Source: Gammaproteobacteria bacterium (GTDB lineage Bacteria; Pseudomonadota; Gammaproteobacteria; Arenicellales; Arenicellaceae). Taken from it: a DNA stretch of 64,000 nucleotides. Positions 1 to 10,042 of the stretch are shown piece by piece; the stretch's first letter is position 1, and every line of letters starts with the position of its first letter. The stretch covers positions 62,001 through 126,000 of the forward strand of contig JABDKW010000044.1 in assembly GCA_013002025.1 (NCBI GenBank). The letters run 5' to 3'. Under the pieces are notes generated by a model, which was given only the letters and a program-made list of their open reading frames with translations, ran no database searches and had not been told where the DNA came from. A program made the translations under genes and the position numbers.

Positions 1-295
1 TGTAGGGCGCAATGAAGTTGTGCAGAATTTTTGATCCGCAGGTGGTGAGCGTGCCTTCAATGCAGAATATATCTTTATGGGCCACCGGAATGCCCAGCAG
101 GGGATGGTCGTCACCTTGGGCGCGTTTGGCATCCGCCGTTTGTGCTTCAGCCAGCGCCGAATCGGCACTTACCGAGATAAACGCATTGAGCTCCGAGCGC
201 TCGATTCGCTGCAAATAGTCCTGCGTCAATTCAACGCTGGAAATTTCGCCCGATCGCAATTGTGCGGACAGTTCTGAAACAGTAATTGGTGACAC
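1..295 (-). CDS. gatA: Glutamyl-tRNA(Gln) amidotransferase subunit A, N-terminal part
   Basis: This is the first ~98 codons of GatA, cut by the window edge. GatA is the amidase subunit of the GatCAB complex, which converts Glu-tRNA(Gln) (and often Asp-tRNA(Asn)) to the amide form. The visible residues have the amidase-family start (helix with SVELTQDYLQRIE, then GIPVAHKDIFC, whose lysine is the catalytic-triad lysine of amidases). The start is placed at a GTG at 295; a TTG six bases upstream is possible, and no in-frame ATG was seen. It follows gatC on the same strand, as in most GatCAB operons. The catalytic serines lie outside the window. Confidence 0.9.
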   Translation of the reverse strand, partial: MSPITVSELSAQLRSGEISSVELTQDYLQRIERSELNAFISVSADSALAEAQTADAKRAQGDDHPLLGIPVAHKDIFCIEGTLTTCGSKILHNFIAPY

Positions 296-359
296 GGGCA
301 AATTTGCTTGAAGTTTAGAGGTGTAGGTGCGAGGCAGGGTTGATAGCACGCGATGCGGC

Positions 360-647
360 TTAGTCAATCACCTTGGGCACCAGATACAGTCCATCGCTGG
401 CGGCAGGTGCCAGAGACTGAAATTTGTCGCGCTGATCAATCTCGGTGACTTCGTCCGCCCGCAGGCGCAGCGTGGCATCGAAGGGATGGGTCATCGGTTG
501 CACAGCGCTGGTATCGCAGGCGTCCATCTGCGCCACCAACTCCAATATACCCGATAATTCCTGACGATAGCGGTCGACCTCTTGCTGGGGTATTGCCAGG
601 CGCGCGAGTTGTGCAATGCCGAGTATGGTTTTATCGTCTAATGCCAT
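360..647 (-). CDS. gatC: Glutamyl-tRNA(Gln) amidotransferase subunit C
   Basis: A 95-residue protein with the GatC pattern: an N-terminal helix with LARLAI, a middle segment ending in VAQMDACDTSAVQPMTHP, and a C-terminal APAASDGLYLVPKVID tail. GatC wraps around the A and B subunits and stabilises the amidotransferase. Length is normal for the family. It is the first gene of a leftward gat operon and is divergent from mreB, an arrangement common in gammaproteobacteria. The GatC-GatA gap is 64 bases. Confidence 0.93.
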   Translation of the reverse strand: MALDDKTILGIAQLARLAIPQQEVDRYRQELSGILELVAQMDACDTSAVQPMTHPFDATLRLRADEVTEIDQRDKFQSLAPAASDGLYLVPKVID

Positions 648-933
648 AGTTTGTAATCAATAGAATGTAATCATTTTTGGGTTACCGGATTTGCGACTCG
701 AAAAAGATCCGTGCAGCGGCCCCAACTTAATACGCGAAGCGCGTATTTTAGGCCAGATTCGGTGTGATTTGCGACCGCTTCCCTACGATGGCGCGGAATA
801 TCTTGGATAAACCACGAAATTACCACAGATAGACCCGCACTAGAATAGCTTTGAGCATGACTTCCGATGTACAATTCCCTATTAAACCAAGCGGTTTAGC
901 CTACTTTCTTCACCCAAACACCAAACTCTTATT

Positions 934-999
934 AACGGATAAAGAAACTTTCGTGAACGGATAGAACAAATTTTCCCGAACCGAATAAACCAACTTCCC
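934..999. repeat. Three imperfect 22-23 bp tandem repeats upstream of mreB
   Basis: The 383-base gap between gatC and mreB (648-1030) holds no convincing gene. Near mreB it carries three imperfect direct repeats starting at 934, 956 and 979, with the shared core AAC-SGAWWARA followed by an A-rich then pyrimidine-rich part. The spacing of 22 and 23 bases is close to two helical turns, as expected for a regulator binding one DNA face. The rest of the gap is AT-rich and should contain the divergent gat and mre promoters, but I could not pick a convincing -35/-10 pair. Confidence 0.5.
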
Positions 1000-1012
1000 A
1001 CTGTGGAATTAA

Positions 1013-2077
<1,065 letters not shown>

Positions 2078-2094
2078 TTAATTAGTGTTCGCTG

Positions 2095-2958
2095 GTGGCA
2101 AATCAATTCAGGAAAAATAACGGTTGGGCCCAGTATGGGAGCGTCGCATTTGCGGCTGTGCTCTTGATGCTGGTGGATGCCCGCACAACTTGGCTGGAGC
2201 CCACACGAAACTTTATGGCTGTGGCGCTTTCGCCGATTCAGGCTTTAGCGTCGGTGCCCGCTGCAACCGGTGCATGGATCGGTGGCGTGTTGTCTGCAGA
2301 GCCGAATATAAAAATCGCTCACCAGAATTTGCGCAAAGAGTACTTTCAGCTGAAGTCCGAAACTTTATTATTGCGTACGTTGCAGGAAGAAAACGAGGGT
2401 CTCCGCTCATTACTGGATGCGTCGCAAAGGCTTAAAGAAAAAGTCACTCTCGCAGAGCTGATGAAAGTGAATATTGATCAGAACAACCATCGCGTCATGG
2501 TGGGCCGCGGTATTCGCCATGGGGTCTATGCTGGGCAAGCAGTGATTGATGACCGTGGCGTGATTGGTCAGGTCACTGATGTAATGCCGTTTAATTCCAA
2601 GGTTATGCTGATTACCGATCCCGGCCATGCGATGCCGGTACAAGTGCAGCGCACCGGGTCCCGCACGGTTGTTTATGGCACCGGCAGTGTGTCTGTGTTG
2701 CGTGTGCCATTTCTGAATCAAAATGCAGACATTCAGGTGGGCGATGTGTTCATAAGCTCTGGGCTGGGTGGTCGCTTTCCCAACGGCTATCCGGTGGCAG
2801 AAGTCACCAAGGTGGAATTTATTCAGGATGAAGCATTTATGCGCGTGTCGGCCAAACCGATCGCGAAATTGGATCGCGCTAACCACGTGTTGTTACTGTC
2901 GCGTGAACGACCAGAACCGTCTGTGGTAGTGGCCGAGGGCCAGGCCAACACGCCCTGA
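2095..2958 (+). CDS. mreC: Rod shape-determining protein MreC
   Basis: A 287-residue periplasmic scaffold that links MreB/MreD to PBP2. It has a short basic N-terminus, a single membrane anchor (about residues 14-35), a coiled coil rich in Glu/Leu (about residues 68-105), and the two beta domains typical of MreC, with the conserved GQAVIDDRGVIGQV and SSGLGGRFPNGYPV segments. The chosen start is a GTG at 2095, 17 bases after mreB; no better ATG lies in frame upstream of the anchor. Confidence 0.95.
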   Translation: MANQFRKNNGWAQYGSVAFAAVLLMLVDARTTWLEPTRNFMAVALSPIQALASVPAATGAWIGGVLSAEPNIKIAHQNLRKEYFQLKSETLLLRTLQEENEGLRSLLDASQRLKEKVTLAELMKVNIDQNNHRVMVGRGIRHGVYAGQAVIDDRGVIGQVTDVMPFNSKVMLITDPGHAMPVQVQRTGSRTVVYGTGSVSVLRVPFLNQNADIQVGDVFISSGLGGRFPNGYPVAEVTKVEFIQDEAFMRVSAKPIAKLDRANHVLLLSRERPEPSVVVAEGQANTP

Positions 2959-2959
2959 G

Positions 2960-3454
2960 ATGGTCAATCAACCTAACAACACGCTCAATCTCTTCTGGGC
3001 TTTTTCATTGTCCGCGTTTCTGGCGCTGGTGCTAATGATATTGCAGGTCAATCAGATTCTGGTTTTCTGGCCGGAGTGGATGGCGCTGGTGATTATTTAT
3101 TGGGCTTTGATGGTGCCCGATCGAATCGGCCCGCTGGTTGGGTTTATCACCGGAACCCTGTTGGACGTGTTGCTGGTGCGGAATTTTGGCGTGTTGGGTT
3201 TCGGCCTGGCGTCACTCGCGTTTGTGGTGAATCGCACGCATTTGCAACTGCGCGTACTGTCGCTGTGGCAGCAAACCGTGGTGATTGGGTTGTTTATAGG
3301 GATATTCAAATTAATTACCGGTTGGTTGTATGGCCTTACTTCTGACCTGACACTCAGCGCAGCGTATTTCTATCCCTCATTGGGTAGCATGCTGATGTGG
3401 CCGTTCGCATTTATTCTGTTACAGGAATTGCGCCGCAAGGCTCGCATTGCCTGA
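2960..3454 (+). CDS. mreD: Rod shape-determining protein MreD
   Basis: A 164-residue inner-membrane protein with five or six hydrophobic segments and the MreD hallmark of a PDRIGPLVGFITGTLLDVL loop. It belongs to the elongasome with MreC, PBP2 and RodA. Its ATG starts one base after the mreC stop, which implies translational coupling. Sequence conservation outside this loop is low in the family, so the call leans partly on the mreBC context. Confidence 0.93.
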   Translation: MVNQPNNTLNLFWAFSLSAFLALVLMILQVNQILVFWPEWMALVIIYWALMVPDRIGPLVGFITGTLLDVLLVRNFGVLGFGLASLAFVVNRTHLQLRVLSLWQQTVVIGLFIGIFKLITGWLYGLTSDLTLSAAYFYPSLGSMLMWPFAFILLQELRRKARIA

Positions 3455-3485
3455 CAGTCAGCCTTAGTTTTATTCCGGTCGCATC

Positions 3486-5390
3486 GTGGAGCAGCTCGAG
3501 TTAAAAGACTACCTGCGTGAAACAAATCTGATTCACGCTCGCCTGGTGGCGCTGATGATTATTTTGGGTGTGCTCACCTCTATTTTAATTCTGCGGGTCT
3601 GGTACCTGCAGATCTATCAATTTCAACGGTTCAACGTTTTATCAACCGACAATCGGGTTCGGCTGATTCCTGTGCCGCCGGTGCGCGGCCAAATTTATGA
3701 CCGCAACGGCAAGGTGCTGGCAGAAAACATTCCGGTGTTCACTCTGGAAATTCTACCCTCCGAGGTGGCAGACCTTGATGCCCTGCTGGACGACATTGCG
3801 AAGATAGTTGAAGTGTCGCCGCATGAAATCAGCAAGTTTAAGTCACAGGTACAGGCACGGCCGGATTTCGAATTGCAGATATTGAAGTTAAACCTGAACG
3901 AAGAAGAAGTCGCTCGTTTGGTGGTCAATCAGCACCGCTTTGTTGGTGCACATGTGCAAGCCCGCCTGCAACGATACTACCCCTATGGCGGTGAATTGGT
4001 TCACGTGCTGGGTTATGTCGGGCGCATCAACCAACGCGAGCTCGAGAGCATTGATCGCAAGCGCTATAAAGGTACCGAATACATTGGCAAGTTAGGCATT
4101 GAAGCCAAGTACGAAGATTTTTTGCTGGGCGAAGTGGGGTTTGAGCAGGTTGAAACCAACGCCCACGGGCGCATCGTGCGCACCATTGATCGCGACCCGC
4201 CAATAAGCGGCCAGGATATTTATCTCAACATTGACGCCGATCTGCAGGTTAAAGCGCGTCAATATCTGGAAGGACGCCGCGGCTCGGTTGTCGCCATCGA
4301 GCCGGATACCGGGGCGGTATTGGCCTTCGTCAGCAACCCGGTTTACGACCCCAACAAGTTTGTTAACGGCATTGACCATCGGTCGTACAATGCGCTGCGC
4401 GATGATATAAATCGCCCATTGTTAAACCGAGCCTTAAACGGGCGCTATGCACCAGGCTCTACCATTAAAGGGCTGGTTTCATTGGCCGGCCTCCAAAACG
4501 GCTGGTCGAGCAATGCAGTGGTTACCTGCCCCGGGTATTTTCAGCTTAAAGGCAGCAGCCATCGTTACCGTTGCTGGAATCGTGGCGGCCATGGCCCGAC
4601 CAACATGTTGGAATCGATCATGCAGTCCTGCGATGTATTTTATTACCAACTCGCGAATTTTTTGGGGATCGATAAACTGCATGAGTTTTTGAATCGCTTC
4701 GGTGTGGGGCAACAGACTGGCATTGATCTGATCGGTGAGCCATCCGGCCTGATGCCTTCACGTGAATGGAAGCAGCGCGTGCGTAAAAATCCCTGGTACC
4801 CCGGTGAAACGGTGATCACCGGAATCGGCCAGGGCTATATGTTGACGACACCTTTGCAGTTGGCCAGTGTGACCGGCACGTTAGCCAATCGCGGACGACG
4901 TATCGAACCCCGGCTGGTTAGCCGCTTGACTCGCGTGGTGGGGGCCGAGGGCGAAGTCCAGTCGCAGCAGCTTAATGGCCGTGTACTCGACGCATTGGAT
5001 ATAGACGTCGCTGACTTCGATCAGGTAATAGAAGCGATGCAGGCGGTCTTATCGAATCCGCGAGGCACGGCTCGGCGCGCAGGGTTGGATGCACAATATT
5101 CGATTGCCGGTAAAACCGGCACGGCGCAGGTTGTCGCCATTGCCCAGGGTGCCGAATATGATGAATCGAAATTGTCAGAGTTTCAAAAAGACCACGCCTT
5201 GTTTGTGGCCTTCGCGCCAGTCGAAAAGCCGCGTATAGCCGTTTCGGTGATCGTCGAAAATGGCGGTAGTGGCAGCGCTGCTGCTGCGCCAGTGGCGCGT
5301 AAAGTAATGGATTATTATCTGCTGGGCATTGATGCGGACCAGCCTGCGCAGCCCGCCGTTGCGGCGCACAACACAGGCTCGGCAAACTAA
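3486..5390 (+). CDS. mrdA: Penicillin-binding protein 2 (peptidoglycan transpeptidase)
   Basis: A 634-residue class B penicillin-binding protein that cross-links side-wall peptidoglycan during elongation. It has a membrane anchor at about residues 19-42, a dimerisation/pedestal region (RLIPVPPVRGQIYDRNG), and a transpeptidase domain with the active-site STIK, the SCD version of the SxN motif (MQSCDVFYYQLA), and KTGTAQ. The start is GTG at 3486, which gives a typical N-terminus (MEQLELKDYLRETNL). Its stop codon shares one base with the rodA start, so the two partners are probably translationally coupled. The C-terminal tail is rich in Ala/Pro and low in complexity. Confidence 0.97.
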   Translation: MEQLELKDYLRETNLIHARLVALMIILGVLTSILILRVWYLQIYQFQRFNVLSTDNRVRLIPVPPVRGQIYDRNGKVLAENIPVFTLEILPSEVADLDALLDDIAKIVEVSPHEISKFKSQVQARPDFELQILKLNLNEEEVARLVVNQHRFVGAHVQARLQRYYPYGGELVHVLGYVGRINQRELESIDRKRYKGTEYIGKLGIEAKYEDFLLGEVGFEQVETNAHGRIVRTIDRDPPISGQDIYLNIDADLQVKARQYLEGRRGSVVAIEPDTGAVLAFVSNPVYDPNKFVNGIDHRSYNALRDDINRPLLNRALNGRYAPGSTIKGLVSLAGLQNGWSSNAVVTCPGYFQLKGSSHRYRCWNRGGHGPTNMLESIMQSCDVFYYQLANFLGIDKLHEFLNRFGVGQQTGIDLIGEPSGLMPSREWKQRVRKNPWYPGETVITGIGQGYMLTTPLQLASVTGTLANRGRRIEPRLVSRLTRVVGAEGEVQSQQLNGRVLDALDIDVADFDQVIEAMQAVLSNPRGTARRAGLDAQYSIAGKTGTAQVVAIAQGAEYDESKLSEFQKDHALFVAFAPVEKPRIAVSVIVENGGSGSAAAAPVARKVMDYYLLGIDADQPAQPAVAAHNTGSAN

Positions 5391-6463
5391 TGCCCCGTTT
5401 AAAAATCGATCTGCCGTTGTTTTTTGGTTTGTTGCTCCTCAGCGCGGTAAGTCTGGTTATCCTGTGGAGTGCCGGCGGCGAGCAAAGCGTGATTGTCCGC
5501 AATCAGGCAATTCGTATAACGGTGGCTTTTACTGGCATGCTGATTGTTGCTCAGGTGCGGCCAGACACCTGGTTTCGCTGGTCGCCCTATATCTATGGTG
5601 TTGGCATGGTAATGCTGCTGCTGGTGCTCATAGTTGGTTACACCGGCAAGGGCGCGCAACGCTGGCTAGACTTGGGCTTGATACGGTTTCAGCCGTCTGA
5701 GTTGATGAAGATCGGCGTGCCAATGATGCTGGCTTGGGTCTTAGCGCGTAGACCGCTGCCGCCGAGTACCCCTAGCCTGTTTTACGCCGGCGCAATTCTG
5801 GCACTGCCGGCTATACTGATTTTGCGCCAGCCAGACCTCGGCACTACCATTATGATCGTGATGTCAGGCACGTTAATCATATTTCTGGCGGGCTTTGCGT
5901 GGCGCAGCATTGGTAAATTGGCTCTGCTCGGAGCCATTGCCGCGCCATTTTTATGGCAATTATTGCGCGATTATCAAAAGCAACGAATTCTCACGCTATT
6001 TGATCCCTGGTCGGACCCATTGGGAGCCGGATACCACAGTATTCAATCCATGATTGCTATTGGCTCAGGCGGAATGCAGGGGCGTGGTTGGACCCAGGGC
6101 AGCCAGTCGCAATTGGAATTTATTCCGGAACGCCACACTGACTTTATATTTTCTGTATTTTCCGAGGAGTTCGGGTTCATTGGTGTGTTGCTGCTATTCA
6201 CCCTATATGTTGCGATTACCGCCCGCGGACTGTACATCGCGTTTTATACGCAGGACACCTATTCGCGCTTGTTGGCTGGCAGTTTGTCTATGACCTTTTT
6301 CTTTTATGTTTTTGTTAACGTCGGCATGGTGGCCGGCTTATTGCCGGTGGTCGGAGTACCCTTGCCATTAATCAGTTATGGGGGCACATCGATGGTGACT
6401 CTGATGGCCGGCTTTGGTATCTTGATGGGCATCCAGAATCATCGAAGTCTTATGTCGCGATGA
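5390..6463 (+). CDS. rodA: Peptidoglycan glycosyltransferase RodA (SEDS family)
   Basis: A 357-residue SEDS polymerase with about ten membrane segments, partner of PBP2 in side-wall synthesis. Diagnostic sequences are QRWLDLGLIRFQPSELMK, RQPDLGTT (with the catalytic Asp of the family nearby), and the C-terminal GVPLPLISYGGTSM. Length is normal. It overlaps mrdA by one base and mltB by four (ATGA), confirming a tight operon. Confidence 0.97.
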   Translation: MPRLKIDLPLFFGLLLLSAVSLVILWSAGGEQSVIVRNQAIRITVAFTGMLIVAQVRPDTWFRWSPYIYGVGMVMLLLVLIVGYTGKGAQRWLDLGLIRFQPSELMKIGVPMMLAWVLARRPLPPSTPSLFYAGAILALPAILILRQPDLGTTIMIVMSGTLIIFLAGFAWRSIGKLALLGAIAAPFLWQLLRDYQKQRILTLFDPWSDPLGAGYHSIQSMIAIGSGGMQGRGWTQGSQSQLEFIPERHTDFIFSVFSEEFGFIGVLLLFTLYVAITARGLYIAFYTQDTYSRLLAGSLSMTFFFYVFVNVGMVAGLLPVVGVPLPLISYGGTSMVTLMAGFGILMGIQNHRSLMSR

Positions 6464-7815
6464 CGTACTCCATGTTTAGTTTTTGCAATCGAAATGCCAC
6501 CCGCCTAACGGGTCAGGCAATAGCCTGTGTGGTGGCTTGCCTGTGGGCGGTTAATGCATTCGCAATTGACCTGAACGACGAGCCCAAGTTGCGCAAAATT
6601 GCCGATGAGTTGATTGCTGAATACGGCTTTACAGAGCCGTATTTGCAGGCCGTATTTTCGGCCGCCACGGTGCGGGAAGAAGTACTGCAGGCCATGCAAA
6701 ACCCAGCAGAGTACAAATTCACCTGGGGCAAATATCGCAACCTATTCCTGCAACCTGAGCGTATCGCGCAAGGCGTCGAATTCTGGCAGACCTACGCTGA
6801 AGAGTTACAGCGCGCTGAACAGGAATACGGGGTACCCGCCAGTGTTATCGTCGCCATCATTGGCGTCGAATCAAAATTTGGCCGCTATAAAGGCAGTCAC
6901 AAGGTGTTGGACAGCCTGGTCACCCTGGTGACTGGCTATCCGCGCCGCAGCGAGTTTTTTGCGGGCGAGCTGAAACACTTTCTGTTGCTTGCTCGCGATA
7001 ATCAGATGGATCCCGCAACAGTACTAGGATCCTATGCGGGCGCGGTGGGGTTCCCGCAGTTTATCGCGTCTAGCTATCGTAATTATGCGGTGGATTTTTC
7101 TGGCGATGGCGTTGTTGACCTAATCGGCCAGCCGGTTGATGCGATTGGCAGTGTGGCAAACTATTTTGTCAAGAACGGCTGGTTAAGTGGTCAACCAGTC
7201 AGTTCTGCCCCCTTAACCTCTTTGCCGCCGGACTTGATGACCAGGGCTAATCGAAAAAGAAAGGTGCAGTTCAGTGCCGCCGAGCTGCGCCAATTGGGAG
7301 CTGATCTGGACTCAGACATCCCAGCGGATGAAAAACTCAATGTATTGCAGCTCGACGCCAGCGAGGTTTATAGCGAACCGGCTCGTAAGGGTGAGTATGT
7401 GGTGCGGGCCGGAGATACCGCCTGTGAGGTGGCTGAGAGGTTGGAGGTGCGTTGCGCGGACCTGTTTGCCCTGAATAATCTCAATGCCAAAGGCGAGATT
7501 TATCGCGGTCAGCACTTGCAGGTGCCCAGCGAAAAATATAAACCTTCAGAACAGGGCAGTAAGCAGCAAAGTTGGGTGGTTCAGGGCAAGGCAACCCCGC
7601 GCGAGCCCAACCATATAGCGAGCATTGACCATACCCGGCCGGTGTACTTTTTTACGCATGAAAACTTCTATGTAATCACGCGTTACAACCACAGTGTATT
7701 GTATGCCATGGCGGTACACGATTTAAGTATGGCAACTGCCGCCGCACACGCCGCTGCCGCGCAGCGCCAATCGGCCATCGCCCTTGCAGAGGATAATGAA
7801 GCAAGCACTGAGTAG
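6460..7815 (+). CDS. mltB: Lytic murein transglycosylase B with C-terminal LysM domain
   Basis: A 451-residue exported lytic transglycosylase. After a signal sequence (cleavage likely near VNAFA, residue 35) comes an SLT2 catalytic domain with IIGVESKFGRYKGSHKVLDS (Glu137 is the expected acid) and SYAGAVGFPQFIASSYRNYA. Residues about 317-361 form a LysM peptidoglycan-binding domain (YVVRAGDTACEVAERL through GQHLQVP), then a catalytic-domain-like tail (TRPVYFFTHENFYVITRYN) and an Ala-rich end. It overlaps rodA by four bases. No lipobox was seen, so it may be soluble or held by LysM rather than lipid-anchored. An ATG at 6472 is an alternative start. Confidence 0.93.
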   Translation: MTYSMFSFCNRNATRLTGQAIACVVACLWAVNAFAIDLNDEPKLRKIADELIAEYGFTEPYLQAVFSAATVREEVLQAMQNPAEYKFTWGKYRNLFLQPERIAQGVEFWQTYAEELQRAEQEYGVPASVIVAIIGVESKFGRYKGSHKVLDSLVTLVTGYPRRSEFFAGELKHFLLLARDNQMDPATVLGSYAGAVGFPQFIASSYRNYAVDFSGDGVVDLIGQPVDAIGSVANYFVKNGWLSGQPVSSAPLTSLPPDLMTRANRKRKVQFSAAELRQLGADLDSDIPADEKLNVLQLDASEVYSEPARKGEYVVRAGDTACEVAERLEVRCADLFALNNLNAKGEIYRGQHLQVPSEKYKPSEQGSKQQSWVVQGKATPREPNHIASIDHTRPVYFFTHENFYVITRYNHSVLYAMAVHDLSMATAAAHAAAAQRQSAIALAEDNEASTE

Positions 7816-9019
7816 GAAAGATTCCTGCTGCACCCTGTTCACCTGTATGTTGGCGGTATGTGGGGCTATCGGTCTGCTGGTTGATCGACCAGCCATGGCC
7901 GCCAACGCGGCACAGTTGCGCGCTGAATTTGTGCCGGCCAACTTATCTGCCCCACAGCTCGATGTTGCTGCCTGGGCGCTCTATGAAATGGATAGCGGTT
8001 GGGTGGTGGCTGGCGACAATCTGACACAATCCTTGCCGCCGGCCAGCATTACCAAGCTGATGACCAATCTGGTGGTTTTCGATGCAGTGCGTGAAGGCCG
8101 CTTGTCACTGGATTCTGAGGTTGCCATCAGCGAGGCCGCGTGGCGCGCTGAAGGGTCGCGCATGTTTGCCAATGTTGACAGCCGCGTTGCGGTGAGACAT
8201 TTGTTGAAATCCAGCATCATCCAATCCGGCAATGATGCCGCCATGGCGCTGGCTGAGGCGGTGGCGGGCAGTGAGGCAAAATTCGTCGATTTAATGAATG
8301 AGCGCGCGCGCCGACTGGGATTGAGCGGTAGCCATTTTGCCAATAGTACGGGCTTACCGCAGGCAGGGCATGTTATGTCAGCCACGGACATCGCTCGCTT
8401 AAGTGCCGAAATCATCACTCAATACCCAGATTTTTTTGCCTGGTACGGCGAAAAAGAGTATCGCCACAACAATATAACTCAGTACAACCGAAACCGGCTG
8501 TTATGGCGTGACCCCAGCGTGGACGGCCTCAAAACAGGGCACACGGATGCGGCTGGGTATTGTCTGGTTGGTACCGCCCGGCGCAATGAACAGCGTTGGA
8601 TAGCCGTGGTCTTGGGTGCAGATTCCTCGGATGCCCGGGAGGCCGCGGTACAGGATTTACTGAATTATGCGTTTGCGGCATTTCAGCCGGTGCCTGTACT
8701 GCAACAACAGGGCGGCGTCACTGAGGTGCCAGTCTATTTCGGCGAGTCACAATCCGTTCGGTTGCGGACCTCGGAACCAGCCACAGTGGTGGTGGCGGCG
8801 GGGCGGGAACATGACCTGCAGTATCAATTTCAAACTCAGCCTTATTATTCGGCGCCGATTGCACTTGATCAAGCGATGGGCAGCGCTGCCATCTTGCTCG
8901 ACGATGAACTGCTCGCAAGCGTACCCCTGCAAGCGCTCAGCGCGGTCGCAGCGGGATCCTGGTGGAAGCGATTCAGCGATGACATACGGTTACGGCTAAG
9001 TATGGCGCCAGGCGAATAG
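7796..9019 (+). CDS. dacA: D-alanyl-D-alanine carboxypeptidase (PBP5/6 family)
   Basis: An exported low-molecular-weight penicillin-binding protein that trims the terminal D-Ala of peptidoglycan stems. It has an N-terminal signal sequence ending near AMAANA, then SITK (active serine), SGN (IIQSGNDAAMALAE), KTGHT, the PBP5 C-terminal domain (PVYFGESQSVRLRTSEP), and an amphipathic-type tail (SWWKRFSDDIRLRLS) for membrane attachment. The ATG at 7796 is chosen because AGAGG sits five bases before it; a TTG at 7784 is possible. It overlaps the end of mltB. The rlpA gene usually found between mltB and dacA is missing. Confidence 0.95.
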   Translation: MKQALSRKDSCCTLFTCMLAVCGAIGLLVDRPAMAANAAQLRAEFVPANLSAPQLDVAAWALYEMDSGWVVAGDNLTQSLPPASITKLMTNLVVFDAVREGRLSLDSEVAISEAAWRAEGSRMFANVDSRVAVRHLLKSSIIQSGNDAAMALAEAVAGSEAKFVDLMNERARRLGLSGSHFANSTGLPQAGHVMSATDIARLSAEIITQYPDFFAWYGEKEYRHNNITQYNRNRLLWRDPSVDGLKTGHTDAAGYCLVGTARRNEQRWIAVVLGADSSDAREAAVQDLLNYAFAAFQPVPVLQQQGGVTEVPVYFGESQSVRLRTSEPATVVVAAGREHDLQYQFQTQPYYSAPIALDQAMGSAAILLDDELLASVPLQALSAVAAGSWWKRFSDDIRLRLSMAPGE

Positions 9020-9031
9020 GGGGGATGACGC

Positions 9032-9328
9032 ATGCCTGATTCTAATGACTCAGTAAATGATGGTTTCGATTTGCTTGAATACCCCTGTCGGTATGCGTTC
9101 AAAGCCATGTGCCAGGTCAGTGCCATCGACGGAGACGCCGGCAGTTTTGTCAGTCAATTAGTGTTGCAACACTTGCCCGCTGCAGCGGTGCATGGGGTGA
9201 GCAGTAATCTGAGCCGAACCGGTAAGTTTGAATCGATCACCATCACGGTCACGCTTAGCAGTCGTTCCGAACTGGAGCAGGTTTATCAGGCCCTGGCGGA
9301 CAGCAAGCCGGTCAAAATGACGCTGTGA
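9032..9328 (+). CDS. DUF493 (YbeD-like) family protein
   Basis: A 98-residue protein matching the YbeD/DUF493 family in length and pattern: LLEYPCRYAFKAMC near the start, a middle SRTGKFESITITV strand, and QVYQALADSKPVKMTL at the end. The fold is ACT-like; its molecular function is not established. It sits between dacA and lipB, as in enterobacteria and pseudomonads, 12 bases after dacA. Confidence 0.88.
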   Translation: MPDSNDSVNDGFDLLEYPCRYAFKAMCQVSAIDGDAGSFVSQLVLQHLPAAAVHGVSSNLSRTGKFESITITVTLSSRSELEQVYQALADSKPVKMTL

Positions 9329-9341
9329 TGCTGTCTGTCGT

Positions 9342-10004
9342 ATGAGTATCTCAGAGCCCAGTCAGGCAATGCGCAGCGCCTCCGGGCAAATGATTACGGT
9401 TCGAAATCTGGGATTGCAGCCGTATCAACGAGTGGCCAGCCGCATGGCAACCCTGATTGACCGGCCGGTTAAGACTGGCGAACACGCGATAGCGGACGAA
9501 ATATGGCTGCTGCAACATGAGCCCGTCTATACGCAGGGTACGGCCTGTACCCAATCGGTGCTACAAGCCAGCACAATTCCGGTGGTTAAGTCGGACCGGG
9601 GAGGACAGATTACTTACCATGGCCCCGGCCAGTTGGTAGTTTACCCTCTGTTGACATTGCGTCGTTACCGCCTGACCGTGAAGTCGCTGGTTAATTTGCT
9701 GGAGCAGGCGGTGATCGATTTGTTAGCTGAGCTCGGGCTTGATGCTCAGCGCCGCGATGGTGCCCCGGGTGTTTACGTGGCTGACGAAAAAATCGCCCAA
9801 TTGGGATTGAGGATTCGCCGTGGGCGCAGTTATCACGGTTTAAGTCTGAATGTGGCTATGGATCTGACGCCGTTCGATAACATTGACCCCTGCGGATTTA
9901 CTGGCTTGCGGGTGACCCAGTTACGTGAGCTATTGCCCCCAAATGAAGTCGATTTCGACTTACTTAGCGAGCTTCTGTTGACTCAGCTTTTGCGTCGCTT
10001 ATAG
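9342..10004 (+). CDS. lipB: Octanoyl-[acyl-carrier-protein]:protein N-octanoyltransferase
   Basis: A 220-residue LipB, which transfers octanoate from acyl carrier protein to lipoyl domains as the first step of lipoate synthesis. Conserved blocks are RGGQITYHGPGQLVVYPLL, GAPGVYVADEKIAQLGLRI (catalytic Lys) and the SYHGLSLNVAMDL/DPCGFTGL region (catalytic Cys). The start at 9342 adds about 18 residues before the conserved core. lipA, usually just downstream, is not in the window; the next genes are convergent. Confidence 0.96.
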   Translation: MSISEPSQAMRSASGQMITVRNLGLQPYQRVASRMATLIDRPVKTGEHAIADEIWLLQHEPVYTQGTACTQSVLQASTIPVVKSDRGGQITYHGPGQLVVYPLLTLRRYRLTVKSLVNLLEQAVIDLLAELGLDAQRRDGAPGVYVADEKIAQLGLRIRRGRSYHGLSLNVAMDLTPFDNIDPCGFTGLRVTQLRELLPPNEVDFDLLSELLLTQLLRRL

Positions 10005-10042
10005 CGCCACATCCAGCCTGTCGTCTAGCCTGCCGGAATCCG

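Noticed and set aside
671-874. A 67-codon minus-strand frame in the gatC-mreB gap
   Set aside because: No ribosome-binding site, no recognised family, and the gap is expected to be regulatory.
2410-2886. A 158-codon frame antisense to mreC
   Set aside because: Shadow of mreC; rich in His with no family match.
4972-5502. A 176-codon frame antisense to mrdA/rodA
   Set aside because: It lies inside two clearly coding genes and encodes an unlikely His/Arg/Pro-rich product.
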